64,000 nucleotides of DNA from Faecalibacterium sp. I3-3-33 (lineage in GTDB: Bacteria > Bacillota > Clostridia > Oscillospirales > Ruminococcaceae), in contig NZ_CP094469.1 in assembly GCF_023347295.1 (NCBI RefSeq), positions 2,790,001 to 2,854,000 on the forward strand, given 5' to 3'. How positions within the stretch are numbered: position 1 is the stretch's first letter; every line of letters begins with the position of its first letter. The notes beneath the pieces were generated by a model, which worked only from the letters and a program-made list of their open reading frames with translations, had not been told where the DNA came from and ran no database searches. This document shows positions 33,563 to 42,448 of the stretch, in pieces. Both the position numbers and the translations under genes were made by a program.

Positions 33563-34981
33563 TTGGTTTTCAGCACCATCATCTTCCTGTTCCGCTTTTT
33601 GCCCATCACGCTGGCGCTGTACTATCTTGCCCCCGCAAAACTGAAAAACACCGTGCTGTTTTTGTGCAGTCTGGTGTTCTACTGCTGGGGCGAGGTGCGC
33701 TTTTTTCCGGTCATGGTGGCGCTTATCCTCATCAACTATCTCAGCGGCCTTGCCATCGAGCATTTTGATGCAAAGCCCGCGCTGCGCCGTTTCTTTCTGC
33801 TGGTGGCGCTCGTTGGCAGTTTGGGGATGCTGTTCTACTTCAAGTACGCAAACTTTGTGCTGCGCAGCGTGAATGCCCTGCTGGGCACCGCCTTTGCCGA
33901 GATCCAGGGCATCGGCACTTTGCCGCTGGGCATCAGCTTCTACACCTTCCAGACCCTTTCCTACTCCATCGACGTCTACCGCCGGGATGTAAAAGCCGAG
34001 CGCAACATCATTGATTTCGGCGCTTATGTGGTCATGTTCCCGCAGCTCATCGCGGGACCTATCGTCAAGTACCGGGACGTCTCCGACCAGCTGCACGTCT
34101 ACAAGCACCGCTATAACCTCAAGCAGATTGAAGAGGGCATGACCCTGTTCACCTTCGGTCTTGCCAAAAAGGTGCTGCTGGCGGACGCCGTGGGCGCGCT
34201 GTGGACGGACATCATCGGGGTAGCCGACAGCCCCTCCACCACCTTTGTGGGACTGGCAAACGCTTCCACCCCGCTGGTGTGGCTGGGCATCATCGCATAC
34301 AGCTTGCAGCTGTACTTCGATTTCTCCGGCTACTCCCTGATGGGCATCGGCATGGGCAAGATGCTGGGCTTCGATTTCCCCGCAAACTTCAACTACCCCT
34401 ATATCTCCGCTTCCATCACCGAGTTCTGGCGGCGCTGGCACATGACCCTGTCCGGCTGGTTTAGGGAGTATGTGTATATCCCGCTGGGCGGCAACCGCAA
34501 GGGGCTCAAGCGGCAGATCCTGAACCTGTTCATCGTGGAGCTGCTCACCGGCATCTGGCATGGCGCAAACTGGAACTTTATCTGCTGGGGTCTTTACTAC
34601 TTTGTGCTGCTGGCAGTCGAAAAGCTGTTCCTGCTGCCCTACCTGAAAAAAGGCAGGGTGTGGCCGCATTTCTACACCCTGTTCCTTGTGGTGGTGGGCT
34701 GGGCGATGTTCGTGGGCAACGACACCGGCGTGTCCTTCGGGCTGCTGTTCCAGAAACTCTTTATCCCCTCCGGCGGGGTGTCGCCGCTGTATTTCCTGCG
34801 GAATTACGGCGTACTGCTGGCGGTAAGCGTGGTGTGCTGCACCCCGCTGATCGAAAAGCTGTGGGACGTGCTGCGCAAGAACGTAGTCACCCGCTGCGCT
34901 GCCATCCTGACGCTGCTGGTGGTCTCCACCGCCTATGTGGTGGGCAGCACCAACAGCCCGTTCCTGTACTTTAACTTTTAA
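33563..34981 (+). CDS. MBOAT-family O-acyltransferase (AlgI/DltB-like)
   Basis: 472 residues, about ten membrane segments. Moves acyl groups across the membrane onto an extracellular polysaccharide or teichoic acid. Visible family regions are PLGISFYTFQTLSYSIDVYR, FPQLIAGPIVKYRD, FWRRWHMTLSGWFREYVYIPLGG and the catalytic His segment GIWHGANWNFICWGLYY. The start is TTG at 33563, 9 nt after AAGGAGG; the longer frame to 33395 runs through the terminator. It is 12 bp upstream of the DHHW partner. Confidence 0.92.
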   Translation: MVFSTIIFLFRFLPITLALYYLAPAKLKNTVLFLCSLVFYCWGEVRFFPVMVALILINYLSGLAIEHFDAKPALRRFFLLVALVGSLGMLFYFKYANFVLRSVNALLGTAFAEIQGIGTLPLGISFYTFQTLSYSIDVYRRDVKAERNIIDFGAYVVMFPQLIAGPIVKYRDVSDQLHVYKHRYNLKQIEEGMTLFTFGLAKKVLLADAVGALWTDIIGVADSPSTTFVGLANASTPLVWLGIIAYSLQLYFDFSGYSLMGIGMGKMLGFDFPANFNYPYISASITEFWRRWHMTLSGWFREYVYIPLGGNRKGLKRQILNLFIVELLTGIWHGANWNFICWGLYYFVLLAVEKLFLLPYLKKGRVWPHFYTLFLVVVGWAMFVGNDTGVSFGLLFQKLFIPSGGVSPLYFLRNYGVLLAVSVVCCTPLIEKLWDVLRKNVVTRCAAILTLLVVSTAYVVGSTNSPFLYFNF

Positions 34982-34993
34982 GGAGGCGGGAAG

Positions 34994-36166
34994 ATGTCCA
35001 AACACGAGAAAAAGACCTCCTCCCTTTTGCACTACCCGGTGCTGGTGGTGTTCAGCCTGTTCTTTATCGGGCTGTTCGCGCTGGATATGGTCACCCCGGA
35101 CCGCAGTTACAGCGAGCTGGAGAACACCACCCTCAGCCAGCGCCCGGCGCTGACCCAGTTCACCGCCAAGGGGCTGAACAGCTACTTTACCGCCTATACC
35201 AAATACGTCAAGGATCAGGTGGCAGGGCGCGATAGCTGGATCAGCCTGCAGAGCGTGGTGGAGACCACCCTGCTGCAAAAGCAGCAGAACGGCGGCATCC
35301 TGCTGGGCAAGGAGCACATGATGTTCCCCCGCACCTACGGGCTGCTTTCCAGCGAGGAGCGCACCCTGCCCAAAAACACCGCAGCGCTCACCAGTCTGTG
35401 CCAGCGCTACCCGGGCAAGGTGAATGTGCTGCTGGCCCCCGCCGCCAGCGATATCTATAAAGAGAACGTGCCCGCAAACGCCCCTCTGCTGGATGAGGAC
35501 GGCTACCTTGACCAGCTTTCCGCTGCGGTGCAGGCAGCGGGCGGGAATTTTGTGGACGTGCGCCAGACCCTTACCGCCCACAAGAGCGAGTATATTTACT
35601 ACCGCACCGACCACCACTGGACGAGCCTTGGCGCCTACTACGCGTACAGCCAGCTGTGCCAGACCCTTGGCCTTACCCCCTTTGACACCGCCGCACACAC
35701 CGCGCTGACTGCCGACGGCTTTTACGGCACCCACTACGCCAAGGCGCGCACATGGAACGCCGTGCCGGACGTGATCACCTACTACGACCTTGCCAACGCC
35801 TTGACGGTATGGAACGTGACGGCGGCGGGGCAGCCCACCGAGGGACAGACTACCGGCTTATACGACACGGAAAAGCTTTCCGTCTACGACAAGTACGCCA
35901 TGTTCCTGCACGGCAACAACGGCCTGAGCCGGGTGCAGGGCAACGGCAGCGGGCGCATCCTTGTCATCAAGGACAGCTACGCCAACTGCTTTGTGCCCTA
36001 CCTGACCGCCAACTACGCCGACATCGACGTGGTGGACTTCCGCAATTACAACTACGGCTTGGACAAGCTGATCGCCGATAACAGCTACGACCAGATCCTT
36101 GTGCTGTACAATTTTGACAGCTTCAAGAGCGACCCCTACCTCTACCGCGCCGGTGTAACAGGCTAA
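34994..36166 (+). CDS. DHHW-type acetyltransferase partner (AlgJ/AlgX-like)
   Basis: 390 residues: one N-terminal membrane anchor, then an SGNH-like domain with TDHHWTSLGAYYAY (about residue 204) and VIKDSYANCFVPYL (about residue 328). AlgX/AlgJ-type enzymes receive acetyl from the MBOAT protein and place it on a polymer. RBS GGAGG. Operon with the MBOAT gene; no polysaccharide synthase is near, so the acceptor is unknown. Confidence 0.88.
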   Translation: MSKHEKKTSSLLHYPVLVVFSLFFIGLFALDMVTPDRSYSELENTTLSQRPALTQFTAKGLNSYFTAYTKYVKDQVAGRDSWISLQSVVETTLLQKQQNGGILLGKEHMMFPRTYGLLSSEERTLPKNTAALTSLCQRYPGKVNVLLAPAASDIYKENVPANAPLLDEDGYLDQLSAAVQAAGGNFVDVRQTLTAHKSEYIYYRTDHHWTSLGAYYAYSQLCQTLGLTPFDTAAHTALTADGFYGTHYAKARTWNAVPDVITYYDLANALTVWNVTAAGQPTEGQTTGLYDTEKLSVYDKYAMFLHGNNGLSRVQGNGSGRILVIKDSYANCFVPYLTANYADIDVVDFRNYNYGLDKLIADNSYDQILVLYNFDSFKSDPYLYRAGVTG

Positions 36167-36263
36167 ACAGCCAAAAGCCCAAATTATTGCAGTCTATTTT
36201 CACAAATTTATAGCTGCAATTTCATGCGTCCCGCCAGTTTTTGCACAGATGTACCAAAACCCC

Positions 36264-36292
36264 TTGATAAAATCCGACCACTGTTGTAGAAT
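36264..36292 (+). promoter_or_regulatory. Promoter of the GG-leader peptide pair
   Basis: TTGATA (36264-36269), 17-bp spacer, TAGAAT (36287-36292), about 95 bp before the first peptide. Confidence 0.7.
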
Positions 36293-36385
36293 GGCTATAT
36301 AGAGAACAATGCTCTATCGGCCTTGGGTATGGACGCCGGGGAATCGGGATGCAATGCGGCATTCCCCCTTGACAAAGGAGTATTG

Positions 36386-36742
36386 ATGATGAAAAAGATG
36401 AATTATCCCGCAGATTATGCGGTACTTTCCAACGAAGAAATGACCTATACCACCGGCGGCGGCGCAGTGGATGATGCTGCCGGGATCGCTACCACTGCCG
36501 CAACGGTCGTAGGTGCTGTGGTGCTGGCTTCCAGCTATATCTGGGGCATCAAGCAGGCACGCACATGGCTGCAGCAGGACGGCAACAAGGACGGCAACTT
36601 CTTTACCGTGCTGGGCCGCGCTACCGATGCCCTTGCCACCGACATGGGCAAATCCGCCAGCAACTTTGTGCGGGATGCGGTCTCCACCACCATGGTAGTG
36701 GCACTGGCTCCCCTGAGCGCCGTTCTGCTGATCGTGCGCTGA
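36386..36742 (+). CDS. Double-glycine-leader peptide 1
   Basis: 118 residues starting MMKKMNYPADY (a second ATG at 36389 is equally possible; AAAGGAG ends at 36380). Residues about 13-24 are VLSNEEMTYTTGG, a leader of the class II bacteriocin/NHLP style ending in Gly-Gly. The predicted mature part of about 93 residues has hydrophobic helices at both ends and a central amphipathic segment (TDALATDMGKSASNFVRDA) that is also in peptide 2. No transporter with a C39 peptidase, immunity or modification gene is nearby. A secreted bacteriocin or signal is the best guess; a membrane-associated accessory peptide is possible. Confidence 0.7.
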   Translation: MMKKMNYPADYAVLSNEEMTYTTGGGAVDDAAGIATTAATVVGAVVLASSYIWGIKQARTWLQQDGNKDGNFFTVLGRATDALATDMGKSASNFVRDAVSTTMVVALAPLSAVLLIVR

Positions 36743-36757
36743 CCTTTTTAATCAGAT

Positions 36758-36790
36758 AAAACGGTGCGATTTGGGTGCACCGTTTTGGAT
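36758..36790 (+). terminator. Weak terminator between the two peptides
   Basis: AAAACGGTGC pairs with GCACCGTTTT (36758-36786) with only a short T-run; may reduce transcription of peptide 2 or stabilise the upstream message. Confidence 0.55.
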
Positions 36791-36816
36791 AGCTTTGTTT
36801 CAAAAGGAGTGTTATT

Positions 36817-37146
36817 ATGGAAAAAATGATGATGCCCGCGTACTACAATGTCCTGTCCACTGAGGAAATGACCTACACCGAAGGCGGCGCCAATGCTACC
36901 ATGACCGAGGCTCTGCTGTGCTGGCTGATCCCTCCGTATGGCTGGTTCAGAGGCGTGACCGCTGTCCGCGACTACCGCCGTAAGAACCCCAACACTTGGA
37001 CTGAGACCGGTCTGGATGCTCTGACTGCCGATATGGAGAAGAGCACTGCCAACGCCATCCGTGACATTGCCTGCACCGCTTACATGATCAGCTCCACCGC
37101 TACCGGTGTCGGCCTGATCATCAATGCAGCAGTCATCCTGCTCTGA
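36817..37146 (+). CDS. Double-glycine-leader peptide 2
   Basis: 109 residues. The leader is almost the same as in peptide 1 (YYNVLSTEEMTYTEGG) and the processed part (85 residues) shares LDALTADMEKSTANAIRDI with TDALATDMGKSASNFVRDA, so the two are paralogues with conserved leader and diverged cargo. AAAAGGAG precedes the ATG. It ends in a strong terminator. As with peptide 1, an exporter must be encoded elsewhere if it is secreted. Confidence 0.7.
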   Translation: MEKMMMPAYYNVLSTEEMTYTEGGANATMTEALLCWLIPPYGWFRGVTAVRDYRRKNPNTWTETGLDALTADMEKSTANAIRDIACTAYMISSTATGVGLIINAAVILL

Positions 37147-37196
37147 TCCATCTTATCTCATAAGATCGGCTCGGAGTACACCAAAGAACAAAGCAA

Positions 37197-37236
37197 GCGG
37201 AGGCGCTGCCCGAAAGGGCAGCGCCTCCGCTGTTTT
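37197..37236 (+). terminator. Strong terminator of the peptide operon
   Basis: 15-bp perfect stem (37197-37211 with 37216-37230, loop GAAA) followed by TGTTTTT. Confidence 0.92.
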
Positions 37237-37255
37237 TGTAGGGTTTTCTTTTAGC

Positions 37256-37334
37256 TTTCGTCTCATGTATCCAAGTTTTCGTCTAAAACATGGTGCATTT
37301 TAGACGAAAGCGCAAGTGTATGAGACGAATCGGC
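37256..37334. repeat. Left 79-bp repeat with nested TTCGTCT palindromes
   Basis: Contains four copies of TTCGTCT/AGACGAA in nested inverted order and ends 1 bp before the fic stop. Its last 39 bp (37296-37334) are identical to the right repeat, but the -10 present there is not conserved here, so this copy should not be a working promoter. Confidence 0.85.
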
Positions 37335-37335
37335 A

Positions 37336-38403
37336 TTACTTCTCCAGCGCATCCCTGCGGACATAGCAGGTGTTTTTGCCCGTGCCAAGCCTTTGCAGAA
37401 CGCCTTTCCGGGTCAGCTCCTTCAGTTCCCGCAGCACTGTAGATCTTGCAATCATCGGGCAGGCTGCCACCACCTCTGCACTTGTAAAACGCCCGATTTT
37501 TCCGTTGACATAATGCTCCACGATCTGCTGTGCCGTGCTCCGTGTTCCCTCTGCGTTCACCAGCCCTACGCGCTGTTCAAACTCAGCATAGCAAGCCAAA
37601 ATGATCTTCAGCATATACCGGATAAACGGCACCGGGTCATTCGTTCCCTCATACCAGCCCTGATCGATCTGCTGCAACACCTCGTAGTAGGTATCCTTCG
37701 TTTTTTCGATCTGTTTTTCAATGCTGATATACTTTCCCACCTCGTACCCGCTGCGGTACAGCAGAAGCAGCGTCAGCAGACGGCTCATCCGGCCATTGCC
37801 ATCGTTAAAAGGGTGGATGCACAAAAAATCGCATACAAACGCCGGGATCACCAGCAGCGGGTCCACCTTTTCCTGTAAAAGCGTCTGATTATAGCTCTCG
37901 CAGATGGCCTGTATCGCCGCAGGCGTTTCATAGGGTGCCACCGGCTGAAACCGGGTCACCTGCGTGCCGTCCGGTCTGGTCTCGTTGATATAGTTCTGTA
38001 CGTTCTTAAAATGTCCTCCGTACGAAACACCTGCATACTGCATCATGTCCCGATGCAGCTGAAGGATATAATTGGAGTTGACCGGGATCAGATCATGGTT
38101 TTCATGGATGGTATTCAGCACCTCGCGGTACCCCATGATCTCGCTTTCGTCCCGGTTGCGCGGTGTGGTTTTATCGGCCAGCAGCTGCTTCATGCGGGTA
38201 TCGGTCGTTACGATGCCCTCGATCTTATTGGAAGCCTCTGTGCTCTGTATTCTGGCAATCTCCACCAAACGATCCAGTTCTGCCGGTTTCTGGCGCACAT
38301 AAAGCTCCTGTCGGCCTTTGCATTCATGGATCTTTGCCACATACGAGAGCGTTTCCATATCCCACATCCGGTCTGCCAGTTGTCCGTAGTCAAAGCTTCT
38401 CAT
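37336..38403 (-). CDS. Fic-domain AMP-transferase with class II inhibitory motif and C-terminal winged helix
   Basis: 355 residues. The catalytic Fic motif HPFNDGNGRMSR is complete (about residue 196). An N-terminal inhibitory helix (STEASNKIEGI, about residue 54) marks a class II protein whose own Glu blocks ATP, so activity is off until released. The C-terminal part has a winged-helix look (IGRFTSAEVVA...STVLRELKELTRKGVL), suggesting DNA binding or self-regulation. The RBS is AAGGAGGAG. The gene is cut off from both sides by 79-bp repeats that contain its own promoter/operator. Modification target unknown. Confidence 0.92.
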   Translation of the reverse strand: MRSFDYGQLADRMWDMETLSYVAKIHECKGRQELYVRQKPAELDRLVEIARIQSTEASNKIEGIVTTDTRMKQLLADKTTPRNRDESEIMGYREVLNTIHENHDLIPVNSNYILQLHRDMMQYAGVSYGGHFKNVQNYINETRPDGTQVTRFQPVAPYETPAAIQAICESYNQTLLQEKVDPLLVIPAFVCDFLCIHPFNDGNGRMSRLLTLLLLYRSGYEVGKYISIEKQIEKTKDTYYEVLQQIDQGWYEGTNDPVPFIRYMLKIILACYAEFEQRVGLVNAEGTRSTAQQIVEHYVNGKIGRFTSAEVVAACPMIARSTVLRELKELTRKGVLQRLGTGKNTCYVRRDALEK

Positions 38404-38432
38404 GCTGTGTCTCCTCCTTCTTCCGGCGGTTC

Positions 38433-38511
38433 TTTCGTCTCATGATATCCGTCTTTCGTCTCAATCATACCCCATTTTAGACGAAAGCGCAAGTGTATGA
38501 GACGAATCGGC
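38433..38511. repeat. Right 79-bp repeat with fic promoter and operator palindromes
   Basis: Same length and layout as the left repeat: TTTCGTCTCAT, TTTCGTCTCAA, TTTTAGACGAAA and ATGAGACGAAT placed symmetrically. The last 39 bp (38473-38511) equal those of the left copy. Confidence 0.85.
38464..38492 (-). promoter_or_regulatory. fic promoter inside the operator repeat
   Basis: Minus-strand TTGCGC (38492-38487), 17-bp spacer, TATGAT (38469-38464), interleaved with the TTCGTCT motifs. A protein bound to the motifs would block it; the winged-helix Fic protein itself is a candidate. Confidence 0.65.
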
Positions 38512-38525
38512 CTTGCGCAGACACA

Positions 38526-38565
38526 AAAAACGGCGGCACGCTCCGATGGAACGTGCCGCCGTTTG
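38526..38565 (-). terminator. Terminator of dnaJ / heat-shock operon
   Basis: AAACGGCGGCACG pairs with CGTGCCGCCGTTT; six T on the minus strand. Confidence 0.9.
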
Positions 38566-38570
38566 GTTTT

Positions 38571-39743
38571 TTATGCGTTGAACATATCCTTCAGCTTTTT
38601 GAAGAAGCCCTTACGCTTTTCGTAGTTTTCTTCTTTCAAAGTGCCCTCAAATTTCTTCAGGGCATCGCGCTGCGCCTTGTTCAGCTTTTTGGGGATCTCC
38701 ACCTCGCACTTGACGTACATATCGCCGCGGCCGCGGCCGTTCAGATACTGGATACCCTTGCCGCGCAGGCGGAAGGTGGTGCCGCTCTGGGTGCCCTCGG
38801 GCACGGTGTACTCCACCTTGCCGTCAATGGAGGGCACGGTGACGCTGTCGCCCAGCACCGCCTGACTGTAAGTGATGGGCACGGTGACCCACACATCGTA
38901 GCCGTCGCGCTGGAACACCTCGCTGGGGCGCACGCTGACCATGACGATGACATCACCGGCGGGGCCGCCGTTGGTACCGGCATCGCCCATGCCGCGCAGT
39001 GCAAAGCTCTGGTCGTCGTCGATGCCCATGGGGATGGACACCTCCAGCGTCTTTTTGGTAGCCACCTTGCCGCTGCCGTGGCAGACCTTGCAGGGGTTCT
39101 TTACCAGCTTGCCCTTGCCGCCGCAGCGGGAGCAGGGCTGCTGGGTCTGCATCACGCCAAAGGGGGTGCGCTGCTGGCGGATGACAAAGCCGCGGCCGCC
39201 GCAGTCCGGGCAGGTCTCGGGGCTGCTGCCGGCGGCACAGCCGCTGCCGTGGCACTCGGTGCACTCCTGCTGGCGGGTGATGGTAATGTTCTTCTTGCAG
39301 CCGTGCACGGCCTCGTCAAAACTCAGGGTGATGCGCACCCGGATGTCCTGACCCTTGCGGGGGGCGTTGGGGTTCGCCTGACGGGACGAGCCGCCAAAAC
39401 CGCCAAAGCCGCCGCCGAAGATATCGCCAAAGATGTCGCCCAGATCCACGCCGTCGCCGCCAAAACCGCCAAAGCCGCCGGGGCCGCCGCCGTTCTGTGC
39501 TGCATAAGTGGGGTCAACACCGGCAAAGCCGTACTGGTCGTACAGCTGGCGCTTTTTCGGGTCCGAAAGCACCTCGTTTGCCTCGTTGATCTCCTTGAAC
39601 TTTGCCTCGGCGTCCTTATCGCCGGGGTTATAGTCCGGGTGGTACTTCATGGCAAGCTTGCGGTATGCCTTTTTGATCTCGGCATCGCTTGCGCCCTTGG
39701 ATACCCCCAGCACTTCGTAATAATCACGCTTTTCCTGTGCCAT
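38571..39743 (-). CDS. dnaJ: Chaperone DnaJ
   Basis: 390 residues. J-domain with HPD (YHPDYNPGD, about residue 34), Gly/Phe-rich region (about residues 80-125), four zinc-finger repeats ([33 protein letters not shown]) and the C-terminal substrate-binding domain. Delivers unfolded proteins to DnaK. The ATG at 39743 is chosen over GTG at 39749. Last gene of the operon; terminator follows. Confidence 0.95.
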   Translation of the reverse strand: MAQEKRDYYEVLGVSKGASDAEIKKAYRKLAMKYHPDYNPGDKDAEAKFKEINEANEVLSDPKKRQLYDQYGFAGVDPTYAAQNGGGPGGFGGFGGDGVDLGDIFGDIFGGGFGGFGGSSRQANPNAPRKGQDIRVRITLSFDEAVHGCKKNITITRQQECTECHGSGCAAGSSPETCPDCGGRGFVIRQQRTPFGVMQTQQPCSRCGGKGKLVKNPCKVCHGSGKVATKKTLEVSIPMGIDDDQSFALRGMGDAGTNGGPAGDVIVMVSVRPSEVFQRDGYDVWVTVPITYSQAVLGDSVTVPSIDGKVEYTVPEGTQSGTTFRLRGKGIQYLNGRGRGDMYVKCEVEIPKKLNKAQRDALKKFEGTLKEENYEKRKGFFKKLKDMFNA

Positions 39744-39902
39744 ATCCACTCACCTCTCCGGGAACGCCCTCCCCGGGTAACGCCCCGGTCGGTTCCTCAC
39801 TCTATAAACCAGCAAGAGCCGCCCCGGCCTAAACCGGAGCGGCTTTTGCTCTATTGCGCGTGTGCCCGCCGGTTTGGCCGGACGCAGCGCTTTGTGTCAG
39901 AC

Positions 39903-41729
39903 TTAGACTTCCTTGAAGTCGGCATCCACAACGCCGTCATCGTTGGGCTTTTCATTGGCTGCACCTGCGTCAGCACCGGGCTGTGCACCGGCGGCCTGCT
40001 GTGCGGCAGCGGCTGCCTGATACATCTTCTCGAACACCTGGCTCAGGGCTTCCTGCTTTGCCTTGATGTCGTCCACGTTGCCGGACTGGACAGCGGTCTT
40101 GAGGTCAGCAAGCTTTGCCTCGGCATCGCTCTTCACGTCTGCGGGCAGCTTGTCGCCGTTCTCCTTCAGCATCTTCTCGGTCTGGAACACCATTTGGTCG
40201 GCACCGTTGCGGATATCGACCTCTTCACGCTTCTTCTTATCGTCGGCAGCAAACTGCTCAGCTTCCTTCACAGCCTTGTCGATGTCCTCCTTGGACATAT
40301 TGGTAGAAGCGGTGATGGTGATGTTCTGCTCCTTGCCGGTGCCCAGATCCTTAGCGCTGACCTTCACGATGCCGTTGGCATCGATATCGAAGGTAACTTC
40401 GATCTGAGGCACGCCACGGGGAGCCGGAGCAATGCCGTCCAGATGGAACACACCCAGACTCTTGTTGTCGCGGGCAAACTCACGCTCGCCCTGCAGCACA
40501 TTGACCTCAACAGAGGGCTGGTTGTCGGCTGCGGTGGAGAACACCTGACTCTTGTGGGTGGGGATGGTGGTGTTGCGGTCGATGATCTTGGTGCACACGC
40601 CGCCCAGAGTCTCAATGCCGAGGCTCAGCGGGGTGACATCCAGCAGCAGCAGACCCTTCTTCTCGCCGTTCAGAACGCCGCCCTGAATAGCAGCACCGAC
40701 AGCCACGCACTCATCGGGGTTGATGCCCTTGAAGGGCTCGCAGTTCAGTTCCTTCTTCACGGCGTCGTAGACAGCGGGGATACGGGTGGAACCGCCGACC
40801 ATCAGCACCTTCTTCAGGTCGGAAGCGCGCAGACCTGCATCCTGCAGAGCCTTGCGCACGGGGGTCATGGTACGATCGACCAGATCAGCGGTCAACTCGT
40901 TGAACTTTGCGCGGGTCAGGGTCATATCCAAGTGCTTGGGGCCGGTAGCATCGGCGGTGATGAAGGGCAGGTTGATCTGGCTGCTCATTGCGCTGGACAG
41001 CTCGATCTTAGCCTTCTCGGCAGCTTCCTTCAAACGCTGTGCAGCCATCTTGTCCTTGCGCAGGTCGATGCCGTTCTCGGTCTGGAAGGCGTCTGCCATC
41101 CAGTCGATGATGCGCTGGTCGAAGTCATCGCCGCCCAGATGGGTATCACCGTTGGTGGCCAGAACCTCGGTAACGCCGTCGCCCATCTCGATGATGGACA
41201 CATCGAAGGTGCCGCCGCCCAGATCGTAGACCATGATCTTCTGGTCGTCCTCTTTATCCACACCGTAAGCCAGAGCAGCTGCGGTGGGCTCGTTGATGAT
41301 ACGGCGGACGTTCAGGCCGGCGATGGTGCCTGCGTCCTTGGTTGCCTGACGCTGGCTGTCGTTGAAGTAGGCAGGCACAGTGATGACAGCCTCGGTGACG
41401 GTCTCGCCCAGATAAGCCTCGGCGTCAGCCTTCAGCTTCTGCAGGATCATAGCGCTGACCTGCTGGGGAGTGTACTCCTTGCCGTTCAGGGTCACCTTGT
41501 GGTCGGTGCCCATCTGACGCTTGATGGAAGAAACGGTGTTGTCGGGGTTGGTGATAGCCTGACGCTTTGCAACCTGACCTACCAGACGGTCGCCGGTCTT
41601 GGTGAAGCCGACAACGGACGGGGTGGTACGGGCGCCCTCAGAGTTGGCGATAACAACAGGCTCGCCGCCCTCCATAACAGCTACGCAGCTGTTGGTAGTA
41701 CCAAGGTCGATACCAATAATCTTACTCAT
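39903..41729 (-). CDS. dnaK: Chaperone DnaK (Hsp70)
   Basis: 608 residues: ATPase start [19 protein letters not shown], phosphate loop [15 protein letters not shown], then the peptide-binding domain and C-terminal tail ending DADFKEV. ATP-driven folding chaperone. The 153-bp space before dnaJ has inverted repeats (AGCCGCCCCGG/CCGGAGCGGCT, about 39818-39845) with no T-run on this strand, so mRNA processing is possible. Confidence 0.97.
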   Translation of the reverse strand: MSKIIGIDLGTTNSCVAVMEGGEPVVIANSEGARTTPSVVGFTKTGDRLVGQVAKRQAITNPDNTVSSIKRQMGTDHKVTLNGKEYTPQQVSAMILQKLKADAEAYLGETVTEAVITVPAYFNDSQRQATKDAGTIAGLNVRRIINEPTAAALAYGVDKEDDQKIMVYDLGGGTFDVSIIEMGDGVTEVLATNGDTHLGGDDFDQRIIDWMADAFQTENGIDLRKDKMAAQRLKEAAEKAKIELSSAMSSQINLPFITADATGPKHLDMTLTRAKFNELTADLVDRTMTPVRKALQDAGLRASDLKKVLMVGGSTRIPAVYDAVKKELNCEPFKGINPDECVAVGAAIQGGVLNGEKKGLLLLDVTPLSLGIETLGGVCTKIIDRNTTIPTHKSQVFSTAADNQPSVEVNVLQGEREFARDNKSLGVFHLDGIAPAPRGVPQIEVTFDIDANGIVKVSAKDLGTGKEQNITITASTNMSKEDIDKAVKEAEQFAADDKKKREEVDIRNGADQMVFQTEKMLKENGDKLPADVKSDAEAKLADLKTAVQSGNVDDIKAKQEALSQVFEKMYQAAAAAQQAAGAQPGADAGAANEKPNDDGVVDADFKEV

Positions 41730-41830
41730 AATGAAATCTCCTCTCGAAAGAACAAATCTTGTTTATATGATGCTTATGATGATGTCAAGCGGATGTTATT
41801 GCAAACTCCCTTGCGGGAGGTTCGGCTTGT

Positions 41831-42448
41831 TTATTCGGCCACCACAACGGTTGCATGGCGGATGATCTTGTCCCCCAGCTTGTAACCCTTCTGGAAAACG
41901 GTGACCACCGTGCCGCTCTCCTGCCCGTCCGGGGCGGGGATCTGCTGCACAGCATTCATAAAGTTGGGGTCAAAGGGCTTGCCCAGCACCTCGATCTCCT
42001 CCACATGGAGGGCTTCCAGTGCCTTTGCCGCCTTATCCAGCGTCATGACCACGCCCTTTTTGTAGTTCTCGTCAGTGGTGGGGGCGTTGGCAGCCATATT
42101 CAGCGTATCCAGAATGGGGATGATCTTTTCCACTGCATGGGAAACACCGTCGCCAAACTTCTGGTCGGCCTCGCGGGTGGAGCGCTTGCGGTAGTTGTCG
42201 TACTCGGCAGCCATGCGCAACAGCTGATCCTTGGCCTGTGCGGCGTTCTTTTCCGCTGCATCCAGCTTTGCCTTAACGGCTTCCATCTCCCGGGCCTTCT
42301 TGTTGAACCAGCCGCCGTCCTTCTTCTTGTCCTCTTCGGTGGCAGCTTCGGCAGCAGCCTGTTCGGGCGCTGCGGCAGCGGTCTTTTCCTCGGGGGCAGT
42401 CTCCGGCTGCTCGGTCTCGGGCACCGTGTTCTTTGCTTCTTCGCTCAT
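41831..42448 (-). CDS. grpE: Nucleotide exchange factor GrpE
   Basis: 205 residues. The first 55 are acidic, Glu/Ala/Pro-rich and low complexity; then a long coiled coil (about residues 55-110) and the beta domain with VGKPFDPNFMNAVQQ-like LGKPFDPNFMNAVQQ and VFQKGYKLGDKIIRHATVVV. It opens DnaK to release ADP. Overlaps hrcA by 4 bp. Confidence 0.95.
   Translation of the reverse strand: MSEEAKNTVPETEQPETAPEEKTAAAAPEQAAAEAATEEDKKKDGGWFNKKAREMEAVKAKLDAAEKNAAQAKDQLLRMAAEYDNYRKRSTREADQKFGDGVSHAVEKIIPILDTLNMAANAPTTDENYKKGVVMTLDKAAKALEALHVEEIEVLGKPFDPNFMNAVQQIPAPDGQESGTVVTVFQKGYKLGDKIIRHATVVVAE

Noticed and set aside
33524..35734. A 736-codon minus-strand ORF
   Set aside because: Antisense shadow of the MBOAT and DHHW genes.
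38493..41885. A 1,130-codon plus-strand ORF
   Set aside because: It is exactly antisense to dnaK and dnaJ, whose frames are certain. High GC with biased third positions leaves the opposite strand open.
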